Of a stretch of DNA of 64,000 nt, positions 47,195-54,959 are shown one piece after another. The notes beneath the pieces were generated by a model. The model did not search any database, was not told the DNA's origin, and worked only from the letters and a program-made list of their open reading frames with translations. This DNA comes from Bacillaceae bacterium JMAK1. GTDB taxonomy: Bacteria; Bacillota; Bacilli; Bacillales; Marinococcaceae. Each line of letters starts with the position of its first letter. The first letter of the stretch is position 1. The stretch spans positions 1-64,000 of the forward strand of contig JIBW01000002.1 in the NCBI GenBank assembly GCA_012970285.1, written 5' to 3'. Position numbers and translations under genes: made by a program.

Positions 47195-47587
47195 GTGGCA
47201 CGATTCCTGCTTATCGGTTTGCTGCTCGTACCAATCATAGAAATCGCTGGAATTTGGCTTATTGGCCGCTGGCTTGGATTTTGGCCGACTCTCGGTTTAA
47301 TGTTACTAACGAGTTTACTCGGTTTATGGATGGCTAGACGAGAAGGTAGACAAGCTTGGCAAGTGTTCAACCTGCAACTGAACAATCGTGAAGTTCCGAC
47401 AAGTACAGCAATCGATGGGGTTTGTATCTTACTTGCAGGTTTATTGTTATTAGCTCCAGGATTTTTGACTGACTTTATCGGATTTATTTTACTCATCCCA
47501 TTTACAAGAGCTTATATAAAAGGGTTTTTACGACATTTTTTTCAAAAAATGGTGGCGAGTGGTCGTTTTATCGTTATACGTAGATAA
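47195..47587 (+). CDS. fxsA: FxsA-family membrane protein
   Basis: A ~130-residue cytoplasmic-membrane protein of the FxsA (YtzA) family, which in E. coli lessens phage T7 exclusion when overproduced. Three or four helices (about residues 3-22, 24-45, 68-97) and LLLVPIIEIAGIWLIGRWLG are visible. GTG 47195 follows GGGAG by five bases; GTG 47189 is an alternative after GAAGGGG. It ends the pfkA-pyk cluster. Confidence 0.83.
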   Translation: MARFLLIGLLLVPIIEIAGIWLIGRWLGFWPTLGLMLLTSLLGLWMARREGRQAWQVFNLQLNNREVPTSTAIDGVCILLAGLLLLAPGFLTDFIGFILLIPFTRAYIKGFLRHFFQKMVASGRFIVIRR

Positions 47588-47591
47588 GATT

Positions 47592-47628
47592 CCCCTCTTA
47601 GACGGTGTTCTAAGAGGGGTGTTTTTTT
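47592..47628 (+). terminator. fxsA terminator
   Basis: CCCCTCTTAGA pairs with TCTAAGAGGGG across six bases, followed by TGTTTTTTT. Confidence 0.92.
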
Positions 47629-47670
47629 CTTGGTAAATTTTGCGCTAATCATTGTAAAGGGTAGAAGGGA

Positions 47671-47697
47671 AAGCCTTGATTTAATAAGGCTTTTTTG
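47671..47697 (+). terminator. Second terminator between fxsA and citZ
   Basis: AAAGCCTT pairs with AAGGCTTT around a TA-rich loop, followed by TTTTG. It is 45 bases past the fxsA terminator with no gene between, so it may be a backup or end a short RNA. Confidence 0.7.
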
Positions 47698-47743
47698 ACA
47701 TTATTTCATTGTATACAAAAAAACATTGGAAAAAAGATTTGTG

Positions 47744-47780
47744 CGTTTTCGTTCACAAAAAGACGAATCACGTTTATAAT
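47744..47780 (+). promoter_or_regulatory. citZ promoter with cre-like overlap
   Basis: TTCACA (47752-47757) and TATAAT (47775-47780) are 17 bp apart. The 14 bases 47744-47757 (CGTTTTCGTTCACA) fit the cre consensus TGWNANCGNTNWCA except at positions 1 and 5 and cover the -35. CcpA binding here would repress citZ, as is known for B. subtilis citZ. Confidence 0.6.
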
Positions 47781-48075
47781 AGAGGATGTTGAAAAAACCG
47801 GAGAAATCACGACCACCATAGTAACATACGGTAAGAATTGTCTAATTATGTCAAATTGGACGAGGGAACAATTGAATACAATATAGTAGGATGATCGTGT
47901 TCACTTCACGTTGATCTTGTAGAAATTATGGTGCGCGACGGTTTTATCTGGTAACAGCAGTCATACGTTTTTCGTTTCTGCATGATGGAAAACGCATAAT
48001 GTGGACAAGGTTAAGACAAGTTATCCTTGTTATTTATGAAGAATCGGATTCTTGTTACAAAGGGGAGAGATTGTA

Positions 48076-49191
48076 ATGAGTCAAACAAGAGGTTTAGAAG
48101 GAGTCGTCGCGACGACTTCAAGTGTTAGCTCGATTATTGATGATGTGTTAACGTATCAAGGTTACCATATTGATGATTTAGCAGAACAATCTTCGTTTGA
48201 AGAGGTCGTGTACCTATTATGGAATGGCAAATTGCCGACAAAGCAAGAGCTTGATGCTTTTTCTAAAGCGTTAATTGCAAACATGCAAGTTCCTGACGAG
48301 ATTTTCAATTACATGAAAGCGTATCCGATTGCAGATGTACATCCAATGGCGGCGCTACGCACAGCAATTTCGCAGCTTGGTCTATACGACAAAGATGCAG
48401 ATAAGATCGACGTGGAAACAGCGAAGAAATCAGCAATTAAGCTACAAGCAAAAGTTGCAACAGTTGTAACTGGTTTTGCGCGTATTCGTAATGGCAAAGA
48501 ACCTATACAGCCAAAAGAAGGTTTGAGCTTTGCTGCGAACTTCTTGTACATGTTAAACGGCGAAGAACCAAATGAGATTGCAGAAGATGCATTTAATAAA
48601 GCACTCGTATTGCATGCAGATCATGAACTCAATGCTTCGACGTTTACTGCACGTGTTTGTGTAGCTACGTTATCAGATATTTACTCTGGTATTACAGCGG
48701 CAATTGGTGCTTTAAAGGGACCATTGCACGGTGGAGCGAACGAACGTGTTATGCAAATGCTAAGTGAGATTGAGCAACCTGAAAACGTAGACAGCTACGT
48801 TCAAGGAATGTTCGACAAAAAAGAAAAAATCATGGGATTCGGACACCGCGTATACAAAAACGGTGATCCACGTGCGAAGCACCTTCGAGAAATGTCGAAA
48901 AAACTCGGTGGCATTACGGGTGAAGACAAGTGGTATAACATGAGCCTTCAGATTGAGAAGATCGTGACAGAAGAAAAAGGACTTCTTCCGAATGTCGATT
49001 TCTATTCTGCATCGATGTATCATAGCTTAGGCATCGACCATGACTTATTTACGCCAATCTTCGCAGTAAGCCGTGTTTCTGGTTGGAACGCGCACATCTT
49101 AGAGCAATACAGCGATAATCGTTTAATCCGCCCACGTGCAGAATACGTTGGTCCTGGAAAGCAACAATACGTTTCAATTGAGAATCGCTAA
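48076..49191 (+). CDS. citZ: Citrate synthase
   Basis: A 371-residue TCA enzyme condensing acetyl-CoA and oxaloacetate. Catalytic-region blocks are HADHELNAST (about 187-196), GPLHGGANERV, GFGHRVYKNGDPRA and DFYSASMYHSLGI. AGGGGAGA lies seven bases before the ATG at 48076. It is first of citZ-icd-mdh with a 29-base gap to icd. Regulation by CcpA and CcpC is established for the B. subtilis operon. Confidence 0.97.
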   Translation: MSQTRGLEGVVATTSSVSSIIDDVLTYQGYHIDDLAEQSSFEEVVYLLWNGKLPTKQELDAFSKALIANMQVPDEIFNYMKAYPIADVHPMAALRTAISQLGLYDKDADKIDVETAKKSAIKLQAKVATVVTGFARIRNGKEPIQPKEGLSFAANFLYMLNGEEPNEIAEDAFNKALVLHADHELNASTFTARVCVATLSDIYSGITAAIGALKGPLHGGANERVMQMLSEIEQPENVDSYVQGMFDKKEKIMGFGHRVYKNGDPRAKHLREMSKKLGGITGEDKWYNMSLQIEKIVTEEKGLLPNVDFYSASMYHSLGIDHDLFTPIFAVSRVSGWNAHILEQYSDNRLIRPRAEYVGPGKQQYVSIENR

Positions 49192-49220
49192 TCCATCATT
49201 TTTTATAGGAGGTTTTTACT

Positions 49221-50483
49221 ATGGCTGAAAAAATTACAGTAAACAACGGTGTACTAAACGTACCTAACAACCCGGTTATTCCATATATCGAAGGTGACGG
49301 AATCGGTCCTGACATCTGGGCTGCAGCTTCTCGCGTTCTTGATGCGGCGGTTGAGAAAGCATACAACGGCGAAAAGAAAATCGATTGGAAAGAAATCCTT
49401 GTCGGTGGAAAAGCACACGACAAAACAGGTGAATGGTTACCAGAAGATTCACTTGATGCAATCCGTGAATACTTGATTGCAATTAAAGGACCACTTACAA
49501 CACCAATCGGTGGCGGTATTCGTTCATTGAACGTTGCACTTCGTCAAAAGCTTGACCTTTACACTTGTCTTCGCCCAGTACGTCACTTTACAGGTGTACC
49601 TTCACCGGTTAAGCGTCCTGAAGACGTAGACATGGTTATCTTCCGTGAAAACACTGAAGACATCTATGCTGGTATTGAGTTCCAAGAAGGAACTACTGAT
49701 GCGAAGAAAGTGATCGACTTTATTCGTAACGAAATGGGATCTGAAAACATCCGTTTCCCTGAAACATCTGGTATTGGTATTAAGCCAGTATCTAAAGAAG
49801 GTACAGAGCGAATCGTTCGTTCAGCGATTGAATATGCACTCGCTGAAGGTCGTAAGAGCCTAACACTCGTTCATAAAGGAAACATCATGAAGTTTACTGA
49901 AGGTGCCTTTAAGTCTTGGGGTTATGATCTTGCTGAACGTGAATTTGGAGACAAAGTATTCACGTGGAACCAATACGATGCGATCGTTGAAAAAGAAGGT
50001 AAAGATGCTGCGAACAAAGCACAAGACGAAGCTGAAGCAGCGGGTAAGATTATCGTTAAAGATTCAATCGCTGACATCTTCTTACAACAAATTCTCACTC
50101 GTCCAAAAGAATTTGACGTTGTTGCTACTATGAACCTTAACGGTGACTACATCTCTGATGCTCTTGCAGCACAAGTTGGTGGAATCGGAATTGCACCAGG
50201 TGCGAACATTAACTACGCAACTGGACACGCAATCTTTGAAGCAACTCACGGAACTGCACCTAAATATGCAGGTCTTGATAAAGTGAACCCATCATCTGTA
50301 ATCCTTTCTGGTGAGCTTATGCTACGTCACTTAGGATGGTTCGATGCAGCTGAACTTGTTCTTCAATCAATGGACAAGACAATTGGAAGCAAAGTTGTAA
50401 CTTATGACTTCGCTCGTCTTATGGACAACGCAAGAGAAGTTAAATGCTCTGAGTTTGCTGATGAACTTATCAAAAACATGTAA
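49221..50483 (+). CDS. icd: Isocitrate dehydrogenase, NADP-dependent
   Basis: A 420-residue enzyme making 2-oxoglutarate and NADPH. Marks are [30 protein letters not shown] and [14 protein letters not shown], and [32 protein letters not shown] precedes the ATG. It is the middle gene of the citZ operon. Confidence 0.98.
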   Translation: MAEKITVNNGVLNVPNNPVIPYIEGDGIGPDIWAAASRVLDAAVEKAYNGEKKIDWKEILVGGKAHDKTGEWLPEDSLDAIREYLIAIKGPLTTPIGGGIRSLNVALRQKLDLYTCLRPVRHFTGVPSPVKRPEDVDMVIFRENTEDIYAGIEFQEGTTDAKKVIDFIRNEMGSENIRFPETSGIGIKPVSKEGTERIVRSAIEYALAEGRKSLTLVHKGNIMKFTEGAFKSWGYDLAEREFGDKVFTWNQYDAIVEKEGKDAANKAQDEAEAAGKIIVKDSIADIFLQQILTRPKEFDVVATMNLNGDYISDALAAQVGGIGIAPGANINYATGHAIFEATHGTAPKYAGLDKVNPSSVILSGELMLRHLGWFDAAELVLQSMDKTIGSKVVTYDFARLMDNAREVKCSEFADELIKNM

Positions 50484-50508
50484 TTGATTTCGCTAGGAGG
50501 GCTAGGCT

Positions 50509-51456
50509 ATGGCAATCACACGCAGAAAAGTCTCCGTAATTGGCGGTGGGTTCACAGGTGCCACAACGGCACTAATGGTCGCACAAAAGGAACTTGCAGA
50601 CGTCGTACTCGTTGACATTCCTGACCAAGAAGGACCTGTGCAAGGGAAAGCATTAGATATGCTAGAAGCAACGCCCGTACAAGGCGTTGACGTGAATGTT
50701 GTCGGAACGTCAGATTATGCTTTAACGAAAGACTCGGACGTCGTTGTTATTACGGCTGGAATTGCAAGAAAGCCAGGAATGAGTCGAGACGATCTTGTTA
50801 ATACCAATGCGAATATCATGAAGTCTGTGACTGAGCAAGTTGTAAAGTATTCTCCGAATACGCACATCATCGTTTTGACAAACCCTGCAGATGCAATGAC
50901 GTATGCCGTCTACAAATCGTCTGGTTTACCAAAGAATCGAGTTATAGGTCAATCTGGTGTGCTCGATACGTCACGTTTTCGTACCTTTATCGCTCAAGAA
51001 CTTGGGCTTTCTGTAGAAGATGTACAAGGATTTGTACTTGGTGGTCATGGTGATGATATGGTGCCACTAATTCGATACTCAAGTGTCGGAGGAGTGCCAT
51101 TAACGAAGTTGTTATCACAAGATCGCATTGATGCCATCGTGGAGCGTACACGAAAAGGCGGAGGAGAAATCGTTTCCTTACTTGGAAATGGTAGTGCATA
51201 CTACGCTCCAGCCGCTTCGCTTACGCAAATGGTAGAAGCCATCATAAAAGACAAAAAACGCTTGTTACCCGCAATCGCATATCTCGAAGGTGAGTACGGA
51301 TATGAAGGTGTTTATGTTGGAGTTCCGACAGTGCTTGGCGGAAATGGGATTGAGAAAATCATTGAGCTTGATCTTACAGATGAAGAACGTGATCAATTTG
51401 CTACTTCTGTCACCTCTGTTCAGAGCGTTATGAATGCACTTCCTGATGAATTTTAA
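50509..51456 (+). CDS. mdh: Malate dehydrogenase
   Basis: A 315-residue LDH-type MDH that oxidises malate to oxaloacetate with NAD. Marks are [12 protein letters not shown] (NAD motif), [32 protein letters not shown] and the catalytic histidine in [19 protein letters not shown] precedes the ATG. It is the last gene of the TCA unit. Confidence 0.98.
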   Translation: MAITRRKVSVIGGGFTGATTALMVAQKELADVVLVDIPDQEGPVQGKALDMLEATPVQGVDVNVVGTSDYALTKDSDVVVITAGIARKPGMSRDDLVNTNANIMKSVTEQVVKYSPNTHIIVLTNPADAMTYAVYKSSGLPKNRVIGQSGVLDTSRFRTFIAQELGLSVEDVQGFVLGGHGDDMVPLIRYSSVGGVPLTKLLSQDRIDAIVERTRKGGGEIVSLLGNGSAYYAPAASLTQMVEAIIKDKKRLLPAIAYLEGEYGYEGVYVGVPTVLGGNGIEKIIELDLTDEERDQFATSVTSVQSVMNALPDEF

Positions 51457-51459
51457 ATG

Positions 51460-51490
51460 AAAAACCAGCCAATTTTGGCTGGTTTTTTCT
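51460..51490 (+). terminator. citZ-icd-mdh terminator
   Basis: AAAACCAGCC pairs with GGCTGGTTTT across AATTTT, followed by TT. Confidence 0.92.
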
Positions 51491-51604
51491 ATAGTTGTAC
51501 ATGAGCTTTGGGTGTGATATGATGAACGCGTAGTCATGTAAACAAGTCACATTTCTGTGGTTAATACTTAGAAATTCAGACAAAGTTCTGAAGGAGGAAA
51601 CATC

Positions 51605-51820
51605 ATGAGCCCTTTAAATATCGGTGTCCCAAGCTTAATTCTAATTCTCTTGCTCGCTTTACTCATTTTCGGACCGAAGAAGCTTCCTGAGATTGGTGGA
51701 GCATTTGGTAAGACACTCACAGAGTTCAAGAAGTCCACGAGCAACATGATGGATGATGATTCGGATAAGAAGGACGTTATTGAGCAATCGTCAACTACTG
51801 AGACGAATAAACAAGCATAA
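51605..51820 (+). CDS. tatA: Sec-independent (Tat) translocase subunit, TatA/E type
   Basis: A 71-residue protein with one N-terminal membrane helix (about residues 7-22), the hinge [11 protein letters not shown], an amphipathic helix ([12 protein letters not shown]) and an acidic tail. This is the TatA/TatE layout, forming the Tat channel. It is alone, with no tatC nearby. It lies directly before phoPR; in B. subtilis the phosphate-regulated Tat set (tatAd-tatCd) serves PhoD, so a link to phosphate is tempting but unproven. AAGGAGG precedes the ATG. Confidence 0.9.
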   Translation: MSPLNIGVPSLILILLLALLIFGPKKLPEIGGAFGKTLTEFKKSTSNMMDDDSDKKDVIEQSSTTETNKQA

Positions 51821-51833
51821 CAGCGATAAGAGT

Positions 51834-51866
51834 AAAGGCTAGCACAGAATGTGTTGGTCTTTTTCT
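51834..51866 (+). terminator. tatA terminator
   Basis: AGGCTAGCACA pairs with TGTGTTGGTCT using several G-U pairs around GAA, followed by TTTTT. Confidence 0.65.
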
Positions 51867-51885
51867 GTGTTTTCTTTGCACCACT

Positions 51886-51902
51886 TGTAAAGAATATGTA
51901 AA
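51886..51902 (-). promoter_or_regulatory. Pho-box-like direct repeat upstream of phoP
   Basis: On the minus strand TTTACA-TATTC-TTTACA gives two copies of the PhoP half-site TT(A/C/T)ACA with an 11-bp period (5-bp gap). A third candidate TTCACA lies near 51920-51925. This could allow PhoP to autoregulate phoPR. Confidence 0.5.
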
Positions 51903-51993
51903 GGTATGACAGAGAAGCTTGTGAAGGTTATGTTGTTCGATTACGATTAATAGTGTGGACAGTCTTGATTATAAGAATTAAAGGGGTTATTCG

Positions 51994-52710
51994 ATGGGCC
52001 TAAAAATGCTAGTTGTTGACGATGAAGCGTCAATTGTAACATTACTTACTTACAATTTAGAGCAGTCAGGTTATGTTGTAGAAAGTGCTACAGACGGGGA
52101 ACAAGCGTTAGAACTTGGTTTGAACAATGATTATGACATGATTATTCTAGATTTAATGTTGCCAGTATACGATGGTTTAGAAGTTTGTCGAAAGCTTCGG
52201 GAGCGTGGAGTTACGACCCCAATTGTTATGCTAACTGCAAAAGATGAAGAGTTCGATAAAGTGCTCGGTTTGGAGCTAGGGGCAGATGATTACTTAACGA
52301 AGCCGTTTAGTCCTAGAGAGTTAATTGCTCGAGTGAGGGCGATTTTAAGAAGAGTAGAACAAGCTGGAAAAGTAGATGAAGAAGAGGAAAACGAGAAAGT
52401 ACACGTAAGCCTCGGTGATTTAACGATTTACCCAGATTACCATGAAGCATATCTACAAGAAGAAGCACTTGAATTGACACCTAAAGAATTCGAATTATTA
52501 CTCTATCTGGTGAATCATAAAGGAAGAGTACTAACGAGGGATCAGCTATTGAAAGCGATTTGGAACTATGAATTTGTTGGAGATACGCGGATTGTTGATG
52601 TGCACATTAGTCACTTACGAGAGAAGATTGAGCCAAACACGAAAAAGCCGACGTACATAAAAACGGTACGTGGTTTAGGGTATAAGATGGAGAACCCTGC
52701 TCTACGATGA
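51994..52710 (+). CDS. phoP: Phosphate response regulator PhoP
   Basis: A 238-residue OmpR-type regulator for phosphate starvation. The receiver domain (residues 1-120) has the acidic pair D10/D11 region and the phospho-acceptor D53 in ILDLMLPVYDG; K102 is in LTKPFSPREL. The winged-helix domain (about 135-233) includes TRDQLLKAIWNYEFVGDTRIVDVHISHLREKI. It overlaps phoR by four bases. Confidence 0.96.
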   Translation: MGLKMLVVDDEASIVTLLTYNLEQSGYVVESATDGEQALELGLNNDYDMIILDLMLPVYDGLEVCRKLRERGVTTPIVMLTAKDEEFDKVLGLELGADDYLTKPFSPRELIARVRAILRRVEQAGKVDEEEENEKVHVSLGDLTIYPDYHEAYLQEEALELTPKEFELLLYLVNHKGRVLTRDQLLKAIWNYEFVGDTRIVDVHISHLREKIEPNTKKPTYIKTVRGLGYKMENPALR

Positions 52711-54458
52711 ATACATTTAGAACACGGCTTATGTTTGCTCTTAGTCTCATCATTCTTGTTGTACTCAGTGCTCTTGGACTTCTCGTTGGCTCACTTGTGA
52801 ACGACATTAATATGGAGCAAACGATTGAACGGATACAAAATGAAACGTCACTCATGGTCTCACAAATCAATGAATTATCGGATCCAAGCTCAATCGAACA
52901 ATATGTGGATCAAGTTAGTGATGAGTTAAACTTACGAATTACAGTCATTGATGAGACAGGATCAGTACTCGCTGAAAGTAATATTGAACAAGTGTCAGAA
53001 CAAGATGATAATTACTTATCGCGAGAAGAGATCGTTCATGCAGAAGACTCTACTCATTCAGCGGTACGAGTGAGCGATACGTTAAATGAGGAAATGTTGT
53101 ATTATGCACTTCCTTTATCTGGAGAACTAGAAGGGTATGTGCGTACATCATTAAATATCGATCATTTGCGTGAAGCTTCCATGCAATTATGGCTGTTCTT
53201 AGGTTTAAGTTTTACAGCAGCAATGATTATTATTATGATACTCGTCTACCGAGTGTCCCAACAATTGACACGTCCAATTTATGAATTAACTGAGATGTCT
53301 AGGCAACTCGCGAGAGGGAATTATAAAGCTCGTGCATACGATGATACGAGTGATGAACTTGGTCAGCTTGCCCGCTCAGTAAACGTACTCGCCTACAATT
53401 TAGATAAGATGACTCGTCGTTACAAACGCCAACAAGATCGTCTTGAAGCACTCATCGATCATATGGGTAGCGGTCTCGTTTTTATTAATGGTCATGGACA
53501 AATTAATTTAACGAACAAAATGGGAATGGCAATCTATAAAGACGCTAAAGACCATGAAGGATTGTATTACGAGAAAATTGCTGAGCCTACGCTCGTCGCT
53601 TTTATCCAAGATGTGTTCATGAGTGAAGAACATCAACGTTCTCAAATAAGCTTTAGCCAACGAAGTCCTCAGCAATATTACGAGGTATATGGTACGCCTA
53701 TCATTAATAGTCACGGTGAATTGCAAGGCGTTGTAATCGTGTTGCATGACATTACAAATTTGAAACGATTAGAACAAGCTCGAAAAGACTTTGTCGCAAA
53801 CGTTTCTCATGAACTAAAAACACCGGTCACATCCGTAAAAGGATTTGCTGAAACGTTGTTAGATGGTTCTCATGAGGAAGAAGCAATCCGACTTCAGTTT
53901 TTGCATATTATTGAGAAAGAAAGTAGTCGATTGCAAGAATTAATTGAAGATCTCTTAGAGCTCTCTAGAATTGAGCATCACAGTTTTCAATTAAACGTGA
54001 TGCCCCTTGAACTTAGTGAAGTGACAAAGGAAGTCGTACATTTACTAGAAGAAAAGGCGAATGATAAGGAGATTACGATTCACGTTTCTTCCAAAGGATC
54101 AACAATGATGGATGGTGACATCGCTCGTATTAAGCAAGTACTTATTAACCTAATTACGAATGCGATCGTTTATACGCAACAAGGTGGAAAGGTTTGTGTT
54201 GAGACGATTGAGAAAGAAGAAGAAGTTGCCATCGTCGTTCAAGATAACGGAATTGGTATTGATGAAGAATCATTACCGAGAATCTTTGAGCGTTTCTATC
54301 GCGTCGATCGTGCTAGAAGCCGTAACTCAGGTGGCACAGGTCTTGGACTTGCCATCGTCAAGCATCTCGTCGAAGCACAACACGGGAGAATTGACGTGGA
54401 TAGTACAGTGGGTAAAGGAACCGCTTTTACGATAACTCTTCCAAAAAAACCGAATTAA
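52707..54458 (+). CDS. phoR: Phosphate sensor histidine kinase PhoR
   Basis: A 583-residue membrane kinase paired with PhoP. Membrane helix 1 is about residues 8-30 and helix 2 about 156-180, with an extracytoplasmic domain between. HAMP (about 183-235), PAS (about 245-345), the phosphorylated histidine in ANVSHELKTPVTS (about 363-375) and the HATPase N, G1 and G2 boxes (NLITNAI, DNGIGI, GGTGLGLAI) follow. It is translated by ATGA overlap with phoP. In B. subtilis it responds to wall teichoic acid intermediates. Confidence 0.95.
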   Translation: MNTFRTRLMFALSLIILVVLSALGLLVGSLVNDINMEQTIERIQNETSLMVSQINELSDPSSIEQYVDQVSDELNLRITVIDETGSVLAESNIEQVSEQDDNYLSREEIVHAEDSTHSAVRVSDTLNEEMLYYALPLSGELEGYVRTSLNIDHLREASMQLWLFLGLSFTAAMIIIMILVYRVSQQLTRPIYELTEMSRQLARGNYKARAYDDTSDELGQLARSVNVLAYNLDKMTRRYKRQQDRLEALIDHMGSGLVFINGHGQINLTNKMGMAIYKDAKDHEGLYYEKIAEPTLVAFIQDVFMSEEHQRSQISFSQRSPQQYYEVYGTPIINSHGELQGVVIVLHDITNLKRLEQARKDFVANVSHELKTPVTSVKGFAETLLDGSHEEEAIRLQFLHIIEKESSRLQELIEDLLELSRIEHHSFQLNVMPLELSEVTKEVVHLLEEKANDKEITIHVSSKGSTMMDGDIARIKQVLINLITNAIVYTQQGGKVCVETIEKEEEVAIVVQDNGIGIDEESLPRIFERFYRVDRARSRNSGGTGLGLAIVKHLVEAQHGRIDVDSTVGKGTAFTITLPKKPN

Positions 54459-54500
54459 AAAAAGGGAAAAAGATCAGCTGTTTGATCTTTTTCCCTTTTC
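54459..54500. terminator. Shared terminator of phoR and the convergent small gene
   Basis: AAAAGGGAAAAAGATCA and TGATCTTTTTCCCTTTT pair perfectly around GCTGTT, with T-runs on both sides. The stop codon of the minus-strand gene (54474) lies inside the stem. Confidence 0.9.
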
Positions 54501-54866
54501 TTTTACTTGAATGGTCTCGCCTCCATCAAATGTAATCGTAACGTCCCAAAGTGTGACGTCAGTAACATCGATGTCTAAAGCGTTCGCTAGTCGAAGTTGA
54601 ACATCGTGTTTAGTAGCACCTGGGTAAATCCCAAGGTGAAAGACGAAACGTTCAGTGGATTGCTTTTTTTCATCGTTGTCCGTTTCTTGACAGCTATATT
54701 GCTCTTTAAACGCATCGTAGCAAACTTTATAGTCATCAGTGTCAGTAATAATTGTAGCTTTAAATTCGACAATGCTTGGGGTCGCATAGACGTCTTGTGA
54801 AAGTGGAAATAATAGTAACAGTAAGATAATGCTCATGATTATAGGTTTCATATGATTACCGTTCAC
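54474..54866 (-). CDS. Small secreted protein of unknown function
   Basis: A 130-residue protein with a signal peptide (MKPIIMSIILLLLLFPLSQDVYA, cleavage probably after VYA). The mature domain has two cysteines (about residues 49 and 59, CYDAFKEQYSC) that could form a disulfide. No family is recognised. The GTG at 54866 with AGAGCG upstream, or the ATG at 54851, may be the start; neither has a strong ribosome site. Its 3' end reads into the phoR terminator stem. Confidence 0.6.
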   Translation of the reverse strand: MNGNHMKPIIMSIILLLLLFPLSQDVYATPSIVEFKATIITDTDDYKVCYDAFKEQYSCQETDNDEKKQSTERFVFHLGIYPGATKHDVQLRLANALDIDVTDVTLWDVTITFDGGETIQVKEKGKRSNS

Positions 54867-54959
54867 ATCGCTCTAAAAAACTATACAGGCGAACGAGAAG
54901 AATCATCGGAAAAGGTATGATAAACTAGTTGTATTGATCGGTACGAAAGGGGTTTCCAA

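Larger units (their letters stand above)
47629..48075 (+). other. citZ upstream region and long leader
   Basis: This ~447-base stretch holds no convincing gene. From left to right it contains a second terminator (47671-47697), a SigA promoter with an overlapping cre-like site (47744-47780), and a ~270-base leader. The leader has inverted-repeat segments (CGTTTTTC...GAAAACG near 47968-47996 and ACAAGG...CCTTGT near 48006-48031). A 63-codon open frame at 47695-47886 has no ribosome site and is not called. Confidence 0.6.

Noticed and set aside
47695-47886. 63-codon open frame upstream of citZ
   Set aside because: No ribosome site, overlaps the promoter and cre-like site, no recognisable features.
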